A stretch of 64,000 nucleotides of DNA from Streptococcus sp. oral taxon 056 str. F0418. GTDB taxonomy: Bacteria > Bacillota > Bacilli > Lactobacillales > Streptococcaceae. The stretch spans positions 620,001-684,000 of the forward strand of contig NZ_AFQU01000001.1 of the NCBI RefSeq assembly GCF_000220065.1, written 5' to 3'. The stretch's first letter is position 1, and every line of letters begins with the position of its first letter. The translations under genes and the position numbers were made by a program. This document shows positions 17,901 to 25,914 of this stretch, piece after piece. The notes beneath the pieces were generated by a model that worked only from the letters and a program-made list of their open reading frames with translations, ran no database searches and had not been told where the DNA came from.

Positions 17901-18043
17901 TGATAGCCTGCGTAGAGATTATCCACATCCATAATCCCTAAATGACTATAGCCAAATTCTTTTGCTTTTTCTACATATTTTTTAATAGAAATGAGGCTAT
18001 CCATAAAAGTATAAACTGTTTTAGTATCTAATTGTGCAGTCAT
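14942..18043 (-). CDS. dnaE: DNA polymerase III subunit alpha DnaE
   Basis: 1033-residue replicative polymerase of the DnaE type, which in Firmicutes works beside PolC, mainly extending primers on the lagging strand. The N-terminal PHP domain begins at residue 1 (FMDSLISIKKYVEKAKEFGY, GIMDVDNLYAG). The palm shows GRGSAVGSLVAYAL and the metal-binding PDIDIDIPD. The tandem HhH region and a C-terminal OB-fold (ATILVEVQSIKVIRTKNGEN) follow. Ribosome binding site GGAGAGGCCG before the ATG and TATAAT at 18077-18082 (minus strand). It ends just upstream of pfkA. Confidence 0.97.
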   Translation of the reverse strand: MTAQLDTKTVYTFMDSLISIKKYVEKAKEFGYSHLGIMDVDNLYAGYHFLEETKNAGIQGILGLDLELIKDSKPLPLRLLATNSQGYRNLMKISTAKMLDKNHWEDTRGLLEGIAVIVPAYPGIEELELDIDYYIGVFPTTPPQDFAKPVLPLYTVRYFDRGDLEILQMLQAIKDNTSLREVGQLSHSEYFLPPEQLRGIFEQNFPDSISNLDNLVRDIFYDIDTELKLPRFNPERPADEELRERAESGLAKRGLSAHRYKERLQKELDVIHQMGFDDYFLIVWDLLRFGRSQGYYMGMGRGSAVGSLVAYALEITGIDPVENNLLFERFLNLERFTMPDIDIDIPDVYRPEFIRYVRDRYGTMHAAQIVTYSTFGAKQAIRDVFKRFGLPEYELTNITKKIRFGDSLSATYEKNITFRQIINSKLEYKKAFEIAKSIEGNPRQTSIHAAGVVMSDNDLTDHIPLKYGEDMYITQYDAHAVESNGLLKMDFLGLRNLTFVQRMKESVLQKYEIDIDIATIDLEDKDTLELFSAGDTKGIFQFEQPGAINLLKRIQPSRFEEVVATTSLNRPGASDYIDNFVKRKHGLEEVELIDESLADILAPTYGIMLYQEQVMQVAQRFGGFSLGKADILRRAMGKKNAAEMHRMEEDFVMGAMKLGHSETKAKEVFAIMEKFAGYGFNRSHAYAYSALAFQLAYFKAHYPEIFFDVLLNYSSSDYVVDALSSGFKVAPLTINTIPYLDKFEERQIYLGLKNIKGFPRDLAYWIIENRPFSGVEDFVLRLPAQYRKEQLLTPLVQIGLFGCFEPNRRKIVSNLSNLFIFVEELGSLFANTSYSWTEVEDYNQVEKFALEQHILGVGLSEHPLMVVARTSTLPFSWISDLTENSRATILVEVQSIKVIRTKNGENMAFLQVSDTIKKLDVTLFPDTYKSLANRIKENGIYYLSGRIQERDGRLQMILSEVRSASTERFWIQLENHDFDKEVAEILQQFPGDISVVLHYQYDGQTVSAPQFSVEKSTALQQALQKFVMKTIYR

Positions 18044-18100
18044 CGGCCTCTCCTTCGTTTGTCTTATCTTTTTTCTATTATACTAGAATTCAAAAAAAGA

Positions 18101-18372
18101 AGAAACAAAATAAGGACAAAAATAAACGAGAAAACCGAACGTTTTCTAAGGAAGTTTGATTTTTTATAAGGTAAGCTTTATAATATATCTAAAGCTTTTT
18201 GTTTTAGATAAGCTTTTGAAACATTGTTTCTACAAGAAATATAAGATTTTCTAACTTTATTTCATGGCCTATGCAATGAAACGAGTTAAATCTGCCCTAA
18301 ACGCTGTGTAAAAATAATAAACTTCCTTACGTTCATCGAACGAATCGGCTGTTTCCTATTTTTATTTTGTTT
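18101..18372. repeat. Large imperfect inverted repeat in the dnaE-ABC intergenic region
   Basis: The 359-bp divergent intergenic space contains TAAGGAAGTTT (18147-18157) inverted as AAACTTCCTTA (18319-18329). Flanking similarity extends outward (AAACAAAATAA against TTATTTTGTTT). Inside are two small hairpins, ATCTAAA/TTTAGAT and TTTCAT/ATGAAA. It could be a structured leader of the ABC operon, a small RNA or a MITE relic. I do not recognise it. Confidence 0.5.
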
Positions 18373-18402
18373 TTACGGACTTTATATCTTAAGGAGGTTT
18401 TT

Positions 18403-19107
18403 ATGTCTACTTCTTCTTTGCTTCGTTTGGAGCATGTTCAAAAAAATTACGGAAAGACACCAGCTCTTTCGAATGTCAATCTAGATATCCAATCTGGTAG
18501 AATTGTCGGCTTACTTGGACCAAACGGTAGTGGTAAAACAACGATCATCAAACTGATTAATGGTTTGCTTCAGCCTACAGCTGGTCAGGTCCTTATACAT
18601 GGGGCAAAGCCTTCTCCTGAATCTAAAAAAGTTATTTCTTATTTGCCTGATACGACTTATCTAGGTGAAAATATGCGCATCAAAGAAATCTTTGCTATGT
18701 TCCGCGATTTTTATTCAGACTTTGACGAAGAAAAGGCTAATCAACTTTTAAATGATTTAAATTTAAAATTAACAGATCGTTTGAAAAACCTTTCTAAAGG
18801 AAACAAGGAAAAAGTTCAGTTAATTTTAGTTATGAGCCGTAAAGCAGATCTCTATGTATTAGACGAACCGATTGGTGGAGTTGACCCTGCAGCCCGGGAC
18901 TACATTTTAAAAACAATTATCCAAAATCGTTCTTCTGATTCTTCTGTTCTCATTTCAACTCACCTTATCTCAGATATTGAAGATATTTTAGACGATGTTA
19001 TTTTTATCAAAGATGGTGAAATTCTTCTCCAAGAAGATGCCCAAGAACTGCGACAAAAACATAACGAATCAATCGACCATATCTTCCGTGATCAGTTTAG
19101 AATTTAA
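18403..19107 (+). CDS. ABC transporter ATP-binding protein
   Basis: 234-residue nucleotide-binding domain of an ABC-2 type exporter. Walker A GPNGSGKTT, an unusual signature LSKGNKEKVQ, Walker B DLYVLDEP and the switch STHLISD. The ATG at 18403 follows a perfect AAGGAGG (18391-18397); the open frame reaches 18367, but that start has no ribosome binding site. It pairs with the permease 11 nt downstream. This class often exports antimicrobial peptides or acts in envelope stress, but the substrate cannot be read from the sequence. Confidence 0.92.
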   Translation: MSTSSLLRLEHVQKNYGKTPALSNVNLDIQSGRIVGLLGPNGSGKTTIIKLINGLLQPTAGQVLIHGAKPSPESKKVISYLPDTTYLGENMRIKEIFAMFRDFYSDFDEEKANQLLNDLNLKLTDRLKNLSKGNKEKVQLILVMSRKADLYVLDEPIGGVDPAARDYILKTIIQNRSSDSSVLISTHLISDIEDILDDVIFIKDGEILLQEDAQELRQKHNESIDHIFRDQFRI

Positions 19108-19118
19108 AGGAGAAATTT

Positions 19119-19925
19119 ATGTTTGGGAAATTATTGAAATACGAATTCAAAGCAACTGGTAAATGGTATGGCATCCTGTTTACTGTTCTAGCAATCGCAT
19201 CAATCCTACTTGGATTGATGGTAAGTAACATTACATCTGGTGGCACTAGTCTTCAAAACTCTGACACTTTTGGCATTATCTATGGATTCTTCTCTATTAT
19301 TTTCTTTTCAGCCTGTACAGCTCTAGCTATTTCAAACTTAGTGATTACTGTCAGACGTTTTTATCAAAATATTTATGGACGTGAAGGCTATCTAACTTGG
19401 ACATTGCCTGCTAATGCTCATCAGATTATTCTTTCTAAGATGACTATGGCTACCATCTGGTATATTGCTAGTATCCTAGGAATCATCTTTAGCTTCATCA
19501 TTATGATTGCTATCGTAGCAATCGGAAGCGGTGTGGATTTCTTCCAACAATTTGGCGTGCTCTTATCATATATCCCAACTGTCACGTGGATACAATTCCT
19601 CTTCTACTTTATACTTTCTTCTATTTCAGGAGTCCTATTCCTCTATCTTGCTATTTCTATCGGTCAGCTTTTCCAAAACCATCGCGTTTTGATGGCTTTT
19701 GTTTCTGTATTTGTCCTATGGATTATTTTTGGAACTCTTGGAAATGCCATATATAATGCTAATCCATTTAGCTATCTCATTAATTCTATCTACTCAATTA
19801 GTTATCACGGAACTCCTGCTATTGCTTTTAGCTATCTAGCAGCTTATATCTATGAAATTATCAAAATCCTACTCTTCTATCTAGGTATTTACTATATTAC
19901 ACAAACAAAATTAAATCTAGAATAA
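19119..19925 (+). CDS. ABC-2 type transporter permease
   Basis: 268-residue membrane protein with about six hydrophobic segments (for example WYGILFTVLAIASILLGLMV and IWYIASILGIIFSFIIMIAI), forming the membrane half of the exporter with the ATPase just upstream. Ribosome binding site AAAGGAG. A strong terminator (19939-19971) ends the operon. Substrate unknown. Confidence 0.88.
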   Translation: MFGKLLKYEFKATGKWYGILFTVLAIASILLGLMVSNITSGGTSLQNSDTFGIIYGFFSIIFFSACTALAISNLVITVRRFYQNIYGREGYLTWTLPANAHQIILSKMTMATIWYIASILGIIFSFIIMIAIVAIGSGVDFFQQFGVLLSYIPTVTWIQFLFYFILSSISGVLFLYLAISIGQLFQNHRVLMAFVSVFVLWIIFGTLGNAIYNANPFSYLINSIYSISYHGTPAIAFSYLAAYIYEIIKILLFYLGIYYITQTKLNLE

Positions 19926-19938
19926 ATATGATAATCAT

Positions 19939-19971
19939 AAATCCATTCAGTATCTACTGAATGGATTTTTT
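19939..19971. terminator. Bidirectional terminator
   Basis: AAATCCATTCAGTA and TACTGAATGGATTT form a 14-bp stem with a short loop and T-runs in both directions. It lies between the ABC permease and the convergent lipoprotein gene. Confidence 0.9.
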
Positions 19972-19973
19972 AG

Positions 19974-20828
19974 TTATTTTAAAAGACTATCTTCCACAAC
20001 TTTCTCATTATCCATGATAAAGGGCTTAGCCAGTCCTTCCCCTGTGTAGTCCTTATATTTGGTCTGCAAATACTTATAGCAGTCTTCTTTGCTGACAAAT
20101 TTTATGGCCTGATAAGGCTCTTCAAAGGTCAGCTTTTCGATAAACAAATATCCGTCTTTATCAGGAATCAAGACGCCGACATGCCCGACAAAGAGAGAGT
20201 CGCCGTCAAGATTGTCGTGGACAATGACTGAAAGCATCCGTGCTTTTTCACTAAACTTGAACTGTTTGAAGTATTCCTCCATCTTCTTAGCATGGACTTT
20301 TACATCTTGAGTCGCTTCAGTCTTGACTCTTGAAAACAGGATATTAAATTCTTCCTTATCCTTGGCATCAAAGAGCTTCCCCTTGTCAATCGAGTCATTA
20401 TCAACGAACAAGAGTTCGTCATCTTTTTCTATTTGAGGGATTTCGATGCTATTTTTCAGCAAAGTATAAGTATTAATCCGACAATTTGTCCCGATAAAAT
20501 CGCCCTTCTTTGCCTGCCACAGAGGATTGATTTTTTCTACATCATATTCGGTTTTGGTAAACTTAGTGAAATCGCCTGTTAATCCAGTAGAACCAACAAG
20601 TCCATTGTAGTCATTGACTAGATTGACAAAGTGTTCGACACTGTCTTTATCCAAGTTGGCAGCTAACAGATTCTTAACTTCTTCGACACTCTTTTTACTG
20701 TTTAGATTTGAATAAGTCGATGTAGTTTGACTTGTTTCTTTATTTTTCTGCGAACTAGCGCAGGCCGCCAGCCCTAAAGCTATAGCCAAAAAGGCGCAGG
20801 ACATGATTATTTTACTGTATTTTTTCAT
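19974..20828 (-). CDS. DUF4300-family lipoprotein
   Basis: 284 residues with a type II signal peptide and lipobox LAAC (residues 20-23), then a Ser/Thr-rich linker. The mature part (VEHFVNLVNDYNGLVGSTGL, FIGTNCRINTYTLL, FVGHVGVLIP) resembles the streptococcal DUF4300 family. It should be anchored in the outer leaflet of the membrane. Function unknown to me. It lies 34 nt after the ClbS/DfsB-like gene on the same strand. Confidence 0.8.
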   Translation of the reverse strand: MKKYSKIIMSCAFLAIALGLAACASSQKNKETSQTTSTYSNLNSKKSVEEVKNLLAANLDKDSVEHFVNLVNDYNGLVGSTGLTGDFTKFTKTEYDVEKINPLWQAKKGDFIGTNCRINTYTLLKNSIEIPQIEKDDELLFVDNDSIDKGKLFDAKDKEEFNILFSRVKTEATQDVKVHAKKMEEYFKQFKFSEKARMLSVIVHDNLDGDSLFVGHVGVLIPDKDGYLFIEKLTFEEPYQAIKFVSKEDCYKYLQTKYKDYTGEGLAKPFIMDNEKVVEDSLLK

Positions 20829-20862
20829 TCTTATTTCTCTCTCATTTCTTTTCTTCTACAGA

Positions 20863-21405
20863 CTATTTTGCTTTACAATTTTTCTGATGAGCCTTCAATT
20901 TTTTCATGGCCCAGTCATAATGGCTGGAAGTTGCACTTACAAAATAGGAACCTAGTACAGTCCCTCCGACCCATTTATAGACATTTTTTGAAAACAATTC
21001 CTCATTTGTAAATGTGTTAGCTAAGCGCAAAACATCTTGATGGGACTGACGAAAGATCTCAGTTGCCTCTTTTAGAGAAGTCTTTTGATGCTTCTTCCAA
21101 AATTCCAGATTCAACTCTCCATAAGTCTTCCAGTTATAGGGCGCAGGAAGAAAGGGTTGCTCTTGACCCTTTTGATTGGAGTGCACCCAATTCAACAACA
21201 GCTGATGCCATTCATAGAGGTGAATCAAAACATCTCTTACATTTTTATCTCGTCTCCAATGGGCCTCTTTCTTCTTTTCATCCCGAGAAAAATCAAAAGG
21301 CGTATTTAACTCTTGATCAGACAATTTGGAAATGAGAGTTTGTAACTTCTCAAAGTTTTCCTTAGCAGCTAGCATCAAATCTTCTTTAGTTTTCGGTCTA
21401 GGCAT
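20863..21405 (-). CDS. ClbS/DfsB-family four-helix bundle protein
   Basis: 180-residue protein of the DinB-like superfamily (DUF1706): MPRPKTKEDLMLAAKENFEK at the start, NVRDVLIHLYEWHQLLLNWV in the middle and SSHYDWAMKKLKAHQK at the end. ClbS is the colibactin resistance (cyclopropane hydrolase) protein; most relatives have no known substrate. Assignment is to the family only. Confidence 0.8.
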   Translation of the reverse strand: MPRPKTKEDLMLAAKENFEKLQTLISKLSDQELNTPFDFSRDEKKKEAHWRRDKNVRDVLIHLYEWHQLLLNWVHSNQKGQEQPFLPAPYNWKTYGELNLEFWKKHQKTSLKEATEIFRQSHQDVLRLANTFTNEELFSKNVYKWVGGTVLGSYFVSATSSHYDWAMKKLKAHQKNCKAK

Positions 21406-21463
21406 AAGATTGCACTCCTTGCATCTTTCGGCTCTTGGAAATCATTTTGCAAATCATCAGCGT

Positions 21464-21961
21464 TTATAGGATTTTCTCAATTTCCTTTGCGATTTTACTC
21501 TTTTTCAACTTCCTATGTCTAATGTATCTCCATAAAACAGCAGGATTCAAGCTGTAGGACAATTGCAACAGAAAGTAATTCACCCACTCTATAAGAGCAA
21601 ACATCCAAATCGAAAAAGAAATGATAAACGTAGAAAACTCTCCGTAATTAAATAATATCACAAAAATTCCAGTAGCTAGTAAAATAAAATCCAATTTCTT
21701 CAATATCTTGTAAATCTTTCCCGTATACTTTGCAGCAAATCCTGGATTGGAAATCCTCTTGATTAAAATCAACCAAAAAACGGATCCTTGTATCAAGATA
21801 AAAGTTAGGAGAAACAAGGAGAAAGAAATAGAAATGAAGGCTTTAGTAGTGAGAATCCACTTTTTAAGCAAGAAAAAATTCATCCAAAATACTACAACAG
21901 CTGCCAATTCCCCGCTAGCTAGATTAATCAGCCTTTTCTTCAGAAGCTCTTTTGATTTCAT
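21464..21961 (-). CDS. Hypothetical membrane protein
   Basis: 165 residues with four hydrophobic segments (LAAVVVFWMNFFLLKKWIL, FISISFSLFLLTFILIQGSVFWLILI, FILLATGIFVILFNYG, FIISFSIWMFALIEWVNYFLLQL) and a lysine-rich C terminus (RHRKLKKSKIAKEIEKIL). I do not recognise the family. It lies between the maltodextrinase and ClbS-like genes on the minus strand. Confidence 0.65.
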   Translation of the reverse strand: MKSKELLKKRLINLASGELAAVVVFWMNFFLLKKWILTTKAFISISFSLFLLTFILIQGSVFWLILIKRISNPGFAAKYTGKIYKILKKLDFILLATGIFVILFNYGEFSTFIISFSIWMFALIEWVNYFLLQLSYSLNPAVLWRYIRHRKLKKSKIAKEIEKIL

Positions 21962-22047
21962 CTTACACCTCCATGAAAAAATTCTAACACTTTTAAAGAA
22001 GGAATTTTTAAGACCTTGTTTGTCCGAATTCCTTTGTTTCTACTTCA

Positions 22048-23805
22048 TTACCTTTTAGACTCATCACAATAAACTACAAATCCCTTTGGTAAGATGACAA
22101 GTTGCTGGTCATCAGTTTGGCAATGGCTCATTAAATCTGCTGAATCTCTGTCTAAGAGATAATTCTCCTTGGACTGATTAAAAATGGCTTGGATTACTTG
22201 ATGATCATGTTCCCACTCTAAAGCCAGTACATAAGGTTCGATTTCTTCTAGACTATATTTCCCATACTGAATAATGTCCGCAACATCTTTGCGAAGCTGA
22301 ATCAAGTTCTTCATAAAATTGAGCATGTCACTGCTACTAGAAACCCGGTCCCAAGGCATGACCCGTCTACAATCCGGGTCCATACCTCCGCCCAATTCTA
22401 GCTCAGTCCCATAATAGATACAAGGTGTTCCTCTTTGTAAAAAGAGAAAGGCGAGTGCGGATTTGACCAGCTGGATATCTCCCTTAGCAGTCGCTAGAAT
22501 ACGCTCCGTATCATGCGAATCCAAGAGATTAAACATGACCTCAGAAATCTGCTGCTTGTAATACATAGACTGGCAATTGATCTCAGCTATGAATTGACTG
22601 GTCTTCTTGCTCCTACTCAAAAAGTAATCCTTGATACTATCCGATAGAGGATAGTTCATGACAGCGTGAAACTCATCTCCATTTAACCAAGGCTGAGAGG
22701 TATACCAAACCTCTCCAAGAATATAAAGGTCAGGCTTTTTGGCCAAAACAGCCTTGCGGAAATCTCGCCAGAATTGATGATCAATCTCATTTGCCACGTC
22801 CAATCTCCAAGCATCAATATCAAAATGTTCAATCCAATAGGTCGCAACGCTTAAGAGATAGTCTTTCACCTCAGGATTTGCCGTATTTAACTTAGGCATA
22901 TAGCTGGCAAAGGCAAAGGTATGATAAGGGAGTTCTTTGGGGTTTACAGATTTGTCATTCGTCACTGGGAACTCTTGAATATGGAACCAGTCTTTATACG
23001 CTGACTTTTCACCATGCTTGAGAACATCTTGCCATTGAGCGGATTGATCGCCCATATGATTGAAAACCGCATCCAGCATGACCTTCATGCCACGCAGATG
23101 AGCTTGCTCCACCAGTTGACGAAAGGTTTCCTTGTCCCCAAAGTGTTGATCAATTTCAAAGTAATCTGTCGTATTGTACTTGTGATTACTTGGCGATTCA
23201 AAGATGGGACAGAGATAAAGCCCTGTAATCCCTAGTTCTTGCAAATAATCAAGATGATCAATAATTCCTTGTAAATCCCCACCAAAGAAATCACTGCTTT
23301 TAGGTCTGATAGACGAATCCCAATCCAAAGCTCCTTCTGGCGAAAGTTCAGCATTTCCATTTGCAAAACGTTCTGGGAAAATCTGATACCAGACCGTTTT
23401 TGAAACCCAGTCTGGAACCTGGCAGCCATCGATTTCGTGAATATAAGGGAGTTTAAAGCCATTGCCTTCTAAAGCAAGGTTTTCTGGACTATTGTCAGCG
23501 AAACCTTTAACTCCATACAAGATGCTTTGACCTTCTTTATCCTTAAGCTCAAACAGATACTGGAGGCGAGCAAAGCGCACAGAGACAGCTACTTGCCAAT
23601 AATCAAATAAGGCATCAGAGGTCACTTTGACCATCTCTTTCGCATCTTCATAAGAATCCTCAAGAAAGATAAAGGGATCGCCATAGTGCAAAACGATTTT
23701 CTCTATATCCTCTTTCTTAGTCCTTATTCTGATATGAACTTGACCTTCTTTATAAAGATAGGCATACTCCGACTCCGGTCTATGATAAATGGCTGTTAAT
23801 TCCAT
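22048..23805 (-). CDS. GH13 alpha-amylase family enzyme (neopullulanase/cyclomaltodextrinase type)
   Basis: About 585 residues, cytosolic (no signal peptide). An N-terminal carbohydrate-binding domain of ~120 residues is typical of neopullulanases and maltogenic amylases. The barrel follows with VWYQIFPERFANG, the nucleophile Asp in DAWRLDVAN, the acid Glu in LGEVW and the third acid in LDSHDTE. Likely role: hydrolysis of imported maltodextrins. The ATG ending at 23805 was preferred over one 9 nt upstream because AGGAG lies 9 nt before it. A promoter (23878-23906) and a perfect cre (23852-23865) precede the gene, implying glucose repression through CcpA. Confidence 0.92.
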   Translation of the reverse strand: MELTAIYHRPESEYAYLYKEGQVHIRIRTKKEDIEKIVLHYGDPFIFLEDSYEDAKEMVKVTSDALFDYWQVAVSVRFARLQYLFELKDKEGQSILYGVKGFADNSPENLALEGNGFKLPYIHEIDGCQVPDWVSKTVWYQIFPERFANGNAELSPEGALDWDSSIRPKSSDFFGGDLQGIIDHLDYLQELGITGLYLCPIFESPSNHKYNTTDYFEIDQHFGDKETFRQLVEQAHLRGMKVMLDAVFNHMGDQSAQWQDVLKHGEKSAYKDWFHIQEFPVTNDKSVNPKELPYHTFAFASYMPKLNTANPEVKDYLLSVATYWIEHFDIDAWRLDVANEIDHQFWRDFRKAVLAKKPDLYILGEVWYTSQPWLNGDEFHAVMNYPLSDSIKDYFLSRSKKTSQFIAEINCQSMYYKQQISEVMFNLLDSHDTERILATAKGDIQLVKSALAFLFLQRGTPCIYYGTELELGGGMDPDCRRVMPWDRVSSSSDMLNFMKNLIQLRKDVADIIQYGKYSLEEIEPYVLALEWEHDHQVIQAIFNQSKENYLLDRDSADLMSHCQTDDQQLVILPKGFVVYCDESKR

Positions 23806-23851
23806 ACTTTTCATCTCCTAGATTTCTCTGTTTAAACTCATCGCAACTTTA

Positions 23852-23865
23852 TGCAAACGATTCCA
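23852..23865 (-). promoter_or_regulatory. CcpA cre site of the maltodextrinase gene
   Basis: Minus-strand TGGAATCGTTTGCA matches the consensus TGNAANCGNTNNCA at every fixed position. It lies about 10-25 nt downstream of the predicted transcription start, a roadblock position. Confidence 0.8.
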
Positions 23866-23877
23866 AAATCTAGCCCT

Positions 23878-23906
23878 AGTATACTATTTTAAAAAAATGA
23901 TTGCAA
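23878..23906 (-). promoter_or_regulatory. Sigma-A promoter of the maltodextrinase gene
   Basis: TTGCAA (23901-23906), 17-nt spacer, TATACT (23878-23883) on the minus strand. Confidence 0.75.
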
Positions 23907-23950
23907 GCTATTGTTTAAGTTTGGGGATAAAAGGTATAGCAGATAATATT

Positions 23951-23974
23951 AAAAAGCCTTGGAGACAGGCTTTT
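23951..23974 (-). terminator. Terminator downstream of the CPBP gene
   Basis: AAAAGCCT and AGGCTTTT form a stem with a 7-nt loop. On the minus strand it continues into T-rich sequence. Confidence 0.75.
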
Positions 23975-24102
23975 AGTTATTCAAGTTTTTAGAAAGATTC
24001 CTCACTTTTCTGAATCAAGTCACCTAGCCCATTTTTACTGATAGTTACCATTTTCAACCTATAATAAAAATCCTTTATTAGCTAGATGACATTGAAATCT
24101 TT

Positions 24103-24774
24103 CTAGCTATACATCATTAGCAAAAGAATTCCTGTTGCATTGCCAAGAATATGAGAAAGTGCAGAAATCAAACAATTCCCAGACTTTTTATAAATCATTG
24201 CATAGATGATACTATCAACAAAAATCATGAAAACATCGTAGCTTACAAGTCCAATGCTTCCACTAGAAATATGAGCTATCGCAAACAATAAAGAAGATAG
24301 AATGGCACAAAGCCAAAATGGTAGAATTCTCATTGACTTACCAAGAAAGAAACCTCTCCATGCAATTTCTTCCCCCAAGGCTGCGATTACTATTTGAACC
24401 ATAAGGATTGGTATTTTATCAAAGGATAACATCCCATTCGTTCTTCCCAAAACATGACTAGTAAAAGCGCCCTTAAATACCATATCGCCAATAAGCAAAG
24501 TTGCTGCAGCAGATCCTACAGGAAGCAAGATCAAAAGAATTACTCCTTGTTTTTTCAGATCATCGAAAAATGATTTAAAGCGCAAGCCCGATTCTATATG
24601 TGATTTTTTATCAAAATGTTCAAGAACAAAGAAAAAGAGAATACCAATCAGTACAGTGAGACCTGATAAAGAAAGTTCAGGTATTATCTTTGTCAAAGAA
24701 AACACTGCCATTAGAAATAAACCAATGATTGTAGTATAAAAATACTTTCTATCAATTTTAGCAGAATCAGTCAA
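24103..24774 (-). CDS. CPBP-family intramembrane metalloprotease
   Basis: About 223 residues with several membrane helices and the three CPBP motifs: EEIAWRGFF, FAIAHI and SHILGNATG. The family includes Abi/CAAX-type proteases and bacteriocin immunity proteins. The open frame extends to 24891, but AAGGAGG at 24784-24790 points to the TTG ending at 24774 (reading TDSAKIDRKYF) as start. No bacteriocin genes are visible next to it, so an immunity role is only a possibility. Confidence 0.85.
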   Translation of the reverse strand: MTDSAKIDRKYFYTTIIGLFLMAVFSLTKIIPELSLSGLTVLIGILFFFVLEHFDKKSHIESGLRFKSFFDDLKKQGVILLILLPVGSAAATLLIGDMVFKGAFTSHVLGRTNGMLSFDKIPILMVQIVIAALGEEIAWRGFFLGKSMRILPFWLCAILSSLLFAIAHISSGSIGLVSYDVFMIFVDSIIYAMIYKKSGNCLISALSHILGNATGILLLMMYS

Positions 24775-24972
24775 AACAATATTCCTCCTTGATTTAGTAA
24801 GATGACATCTCATAGTCAACTGCAAATCTACTTTACTATATTTTAGATTTATAATCAACCAGAGCTCTTTTCTCTTCCTCTTTAAATCCATTTTCTATTA
24901 AAGAGAATTATACTCGTTATAATCTGAGCAAGTAATCATGGCATAATTTTTTCCAAATTGATATTCCAACGC

Positions 24973-25851
24973 TTATTTAGTGTTATTCTTGTTCATATAC
25001 CAACTTGGGACTAGTCGGTTCATATCATCATACCATTCTAAAATTTCCTTAGCTTGATTTTGCATTACTGATACTTCTTCTTCTCCATAAGAAATAGCCC
25101 ATGGAAGAGCTCCAACTATGTTACTTAGAATGTAAATTGCGAGAAGTTTCCAAAATAAATCTGGAACCTTGTCATCAAAATATCCATCTATCATACCTGA
25201 TGAGAAAGCAGGAGATATTTGAGCTGACCACACGATACGATTGAACTCCTCCCAAGGATCTCCAAAGTCAAAACGATCAAAGTCAATCACATAAATCTCT
25301 GGATCTTCTCCAATCATGAAATTCCCAATATGGTAATCCCCATGTTGGAAAACTTGGGGTCTATTCTTTAGCAGTTCACGGTTTTCATTTAAAAAATCAA
25401 TAAAGACTTGCCCACTTTCATATTGGATGGGACATTCTTTGTATTTGGAGATTTTATCGTCAATTTTTCGATTAAAAAAGATTTCCCAGTCTTCACAAAC
25501 TTCTGTAGTAGGAATTGTATGAATCTTTCTAAGTATTCTTCCTGCTTCTATCCCGTAAGTGTATTGTTGTTTTTCTGAATAAGTTAAAATGCTATCTATT
25601 GCATCTCTTCCATCTATCCACTCGTATATAGAATGTACTTCGTCACCGCAGAGTTCAAATTTAATCGGTTTACTCATACGAACTCCAAGAGAAGCAACTT
25701 TCTCCATCATATCAAATTCAATTTTCTTAGAATCTAACTTCTCTTTATCAGAAACACGCAATAAATATTTTTGCTGGTTCTGGTTTGTAACACAATATTT
25801 TTTATCATCTGACCAGCCTTTATTTATAGCTATCTTACTAATAAACTCCAT
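24973..25851 (-). CDS. APH-family phosphotransferase
   Basis: 292-residue protein of the aminoglycoside phosphotransferase/choline kinase superfamily. The Brenner-type catalytic loop HGDYHIGNF and the metal-binding VIDFDRFDFGDPW are both present, with an N-terminal lobe containing YLLRVSDKEKL. Such genes phosphorylate small molecules (aminoglycosides, macrolides or cell metabolites). Nothing in the sequence points to a specific drug, and it should not be read as resistance without testing. Confidence 0.85.
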   Translation of the reverse strand: MEFISKIAINKGWSDDKKYCVTNQNQQKYLLRVSDKEKLDSKKIEFDMMEKVASLGVRMSKPIKFELCGDEVHSIYEWIDGRDAIDSILTYSEKQQYTYGIEAGRILRKIHTIPTTEVCEDWEIFFNRKIDDKISKYKECPIQYESGQVFIDFLNENRELLKNRPQVFQHGDYHIGNFMIGEDPEIYVIDFDRFDFGDPWEEFNRIVWSAQISPAFSSGMIDGYFDDKVPDLFWKLLAIYILSNIVGALPWAISYGEEEVSVMQNQAKEILEWYDDMNRLVPSWYMNKNNTK

Positions 25852-25914
25852 TAATAACTCCTTGATTAACTTTACAATATTAGTATATTCTTAACTAAGA
25901 ATAATTCTATTTAC

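Noticed and set aside
24103..24774. Bacteriocin immunity gene as part of a bacteriocin cluster
   Set aside because: The CPBP family fits immunity proteins, but no bacteriocin peptide with a double-glycine leader or dedicated exporter was found nearby.
24973..25851. Aminoglycoside resistance gene
   Set aside because: Only superfamily motifs are visible; many housekeeping kinases share them, so no resistance is claimed.
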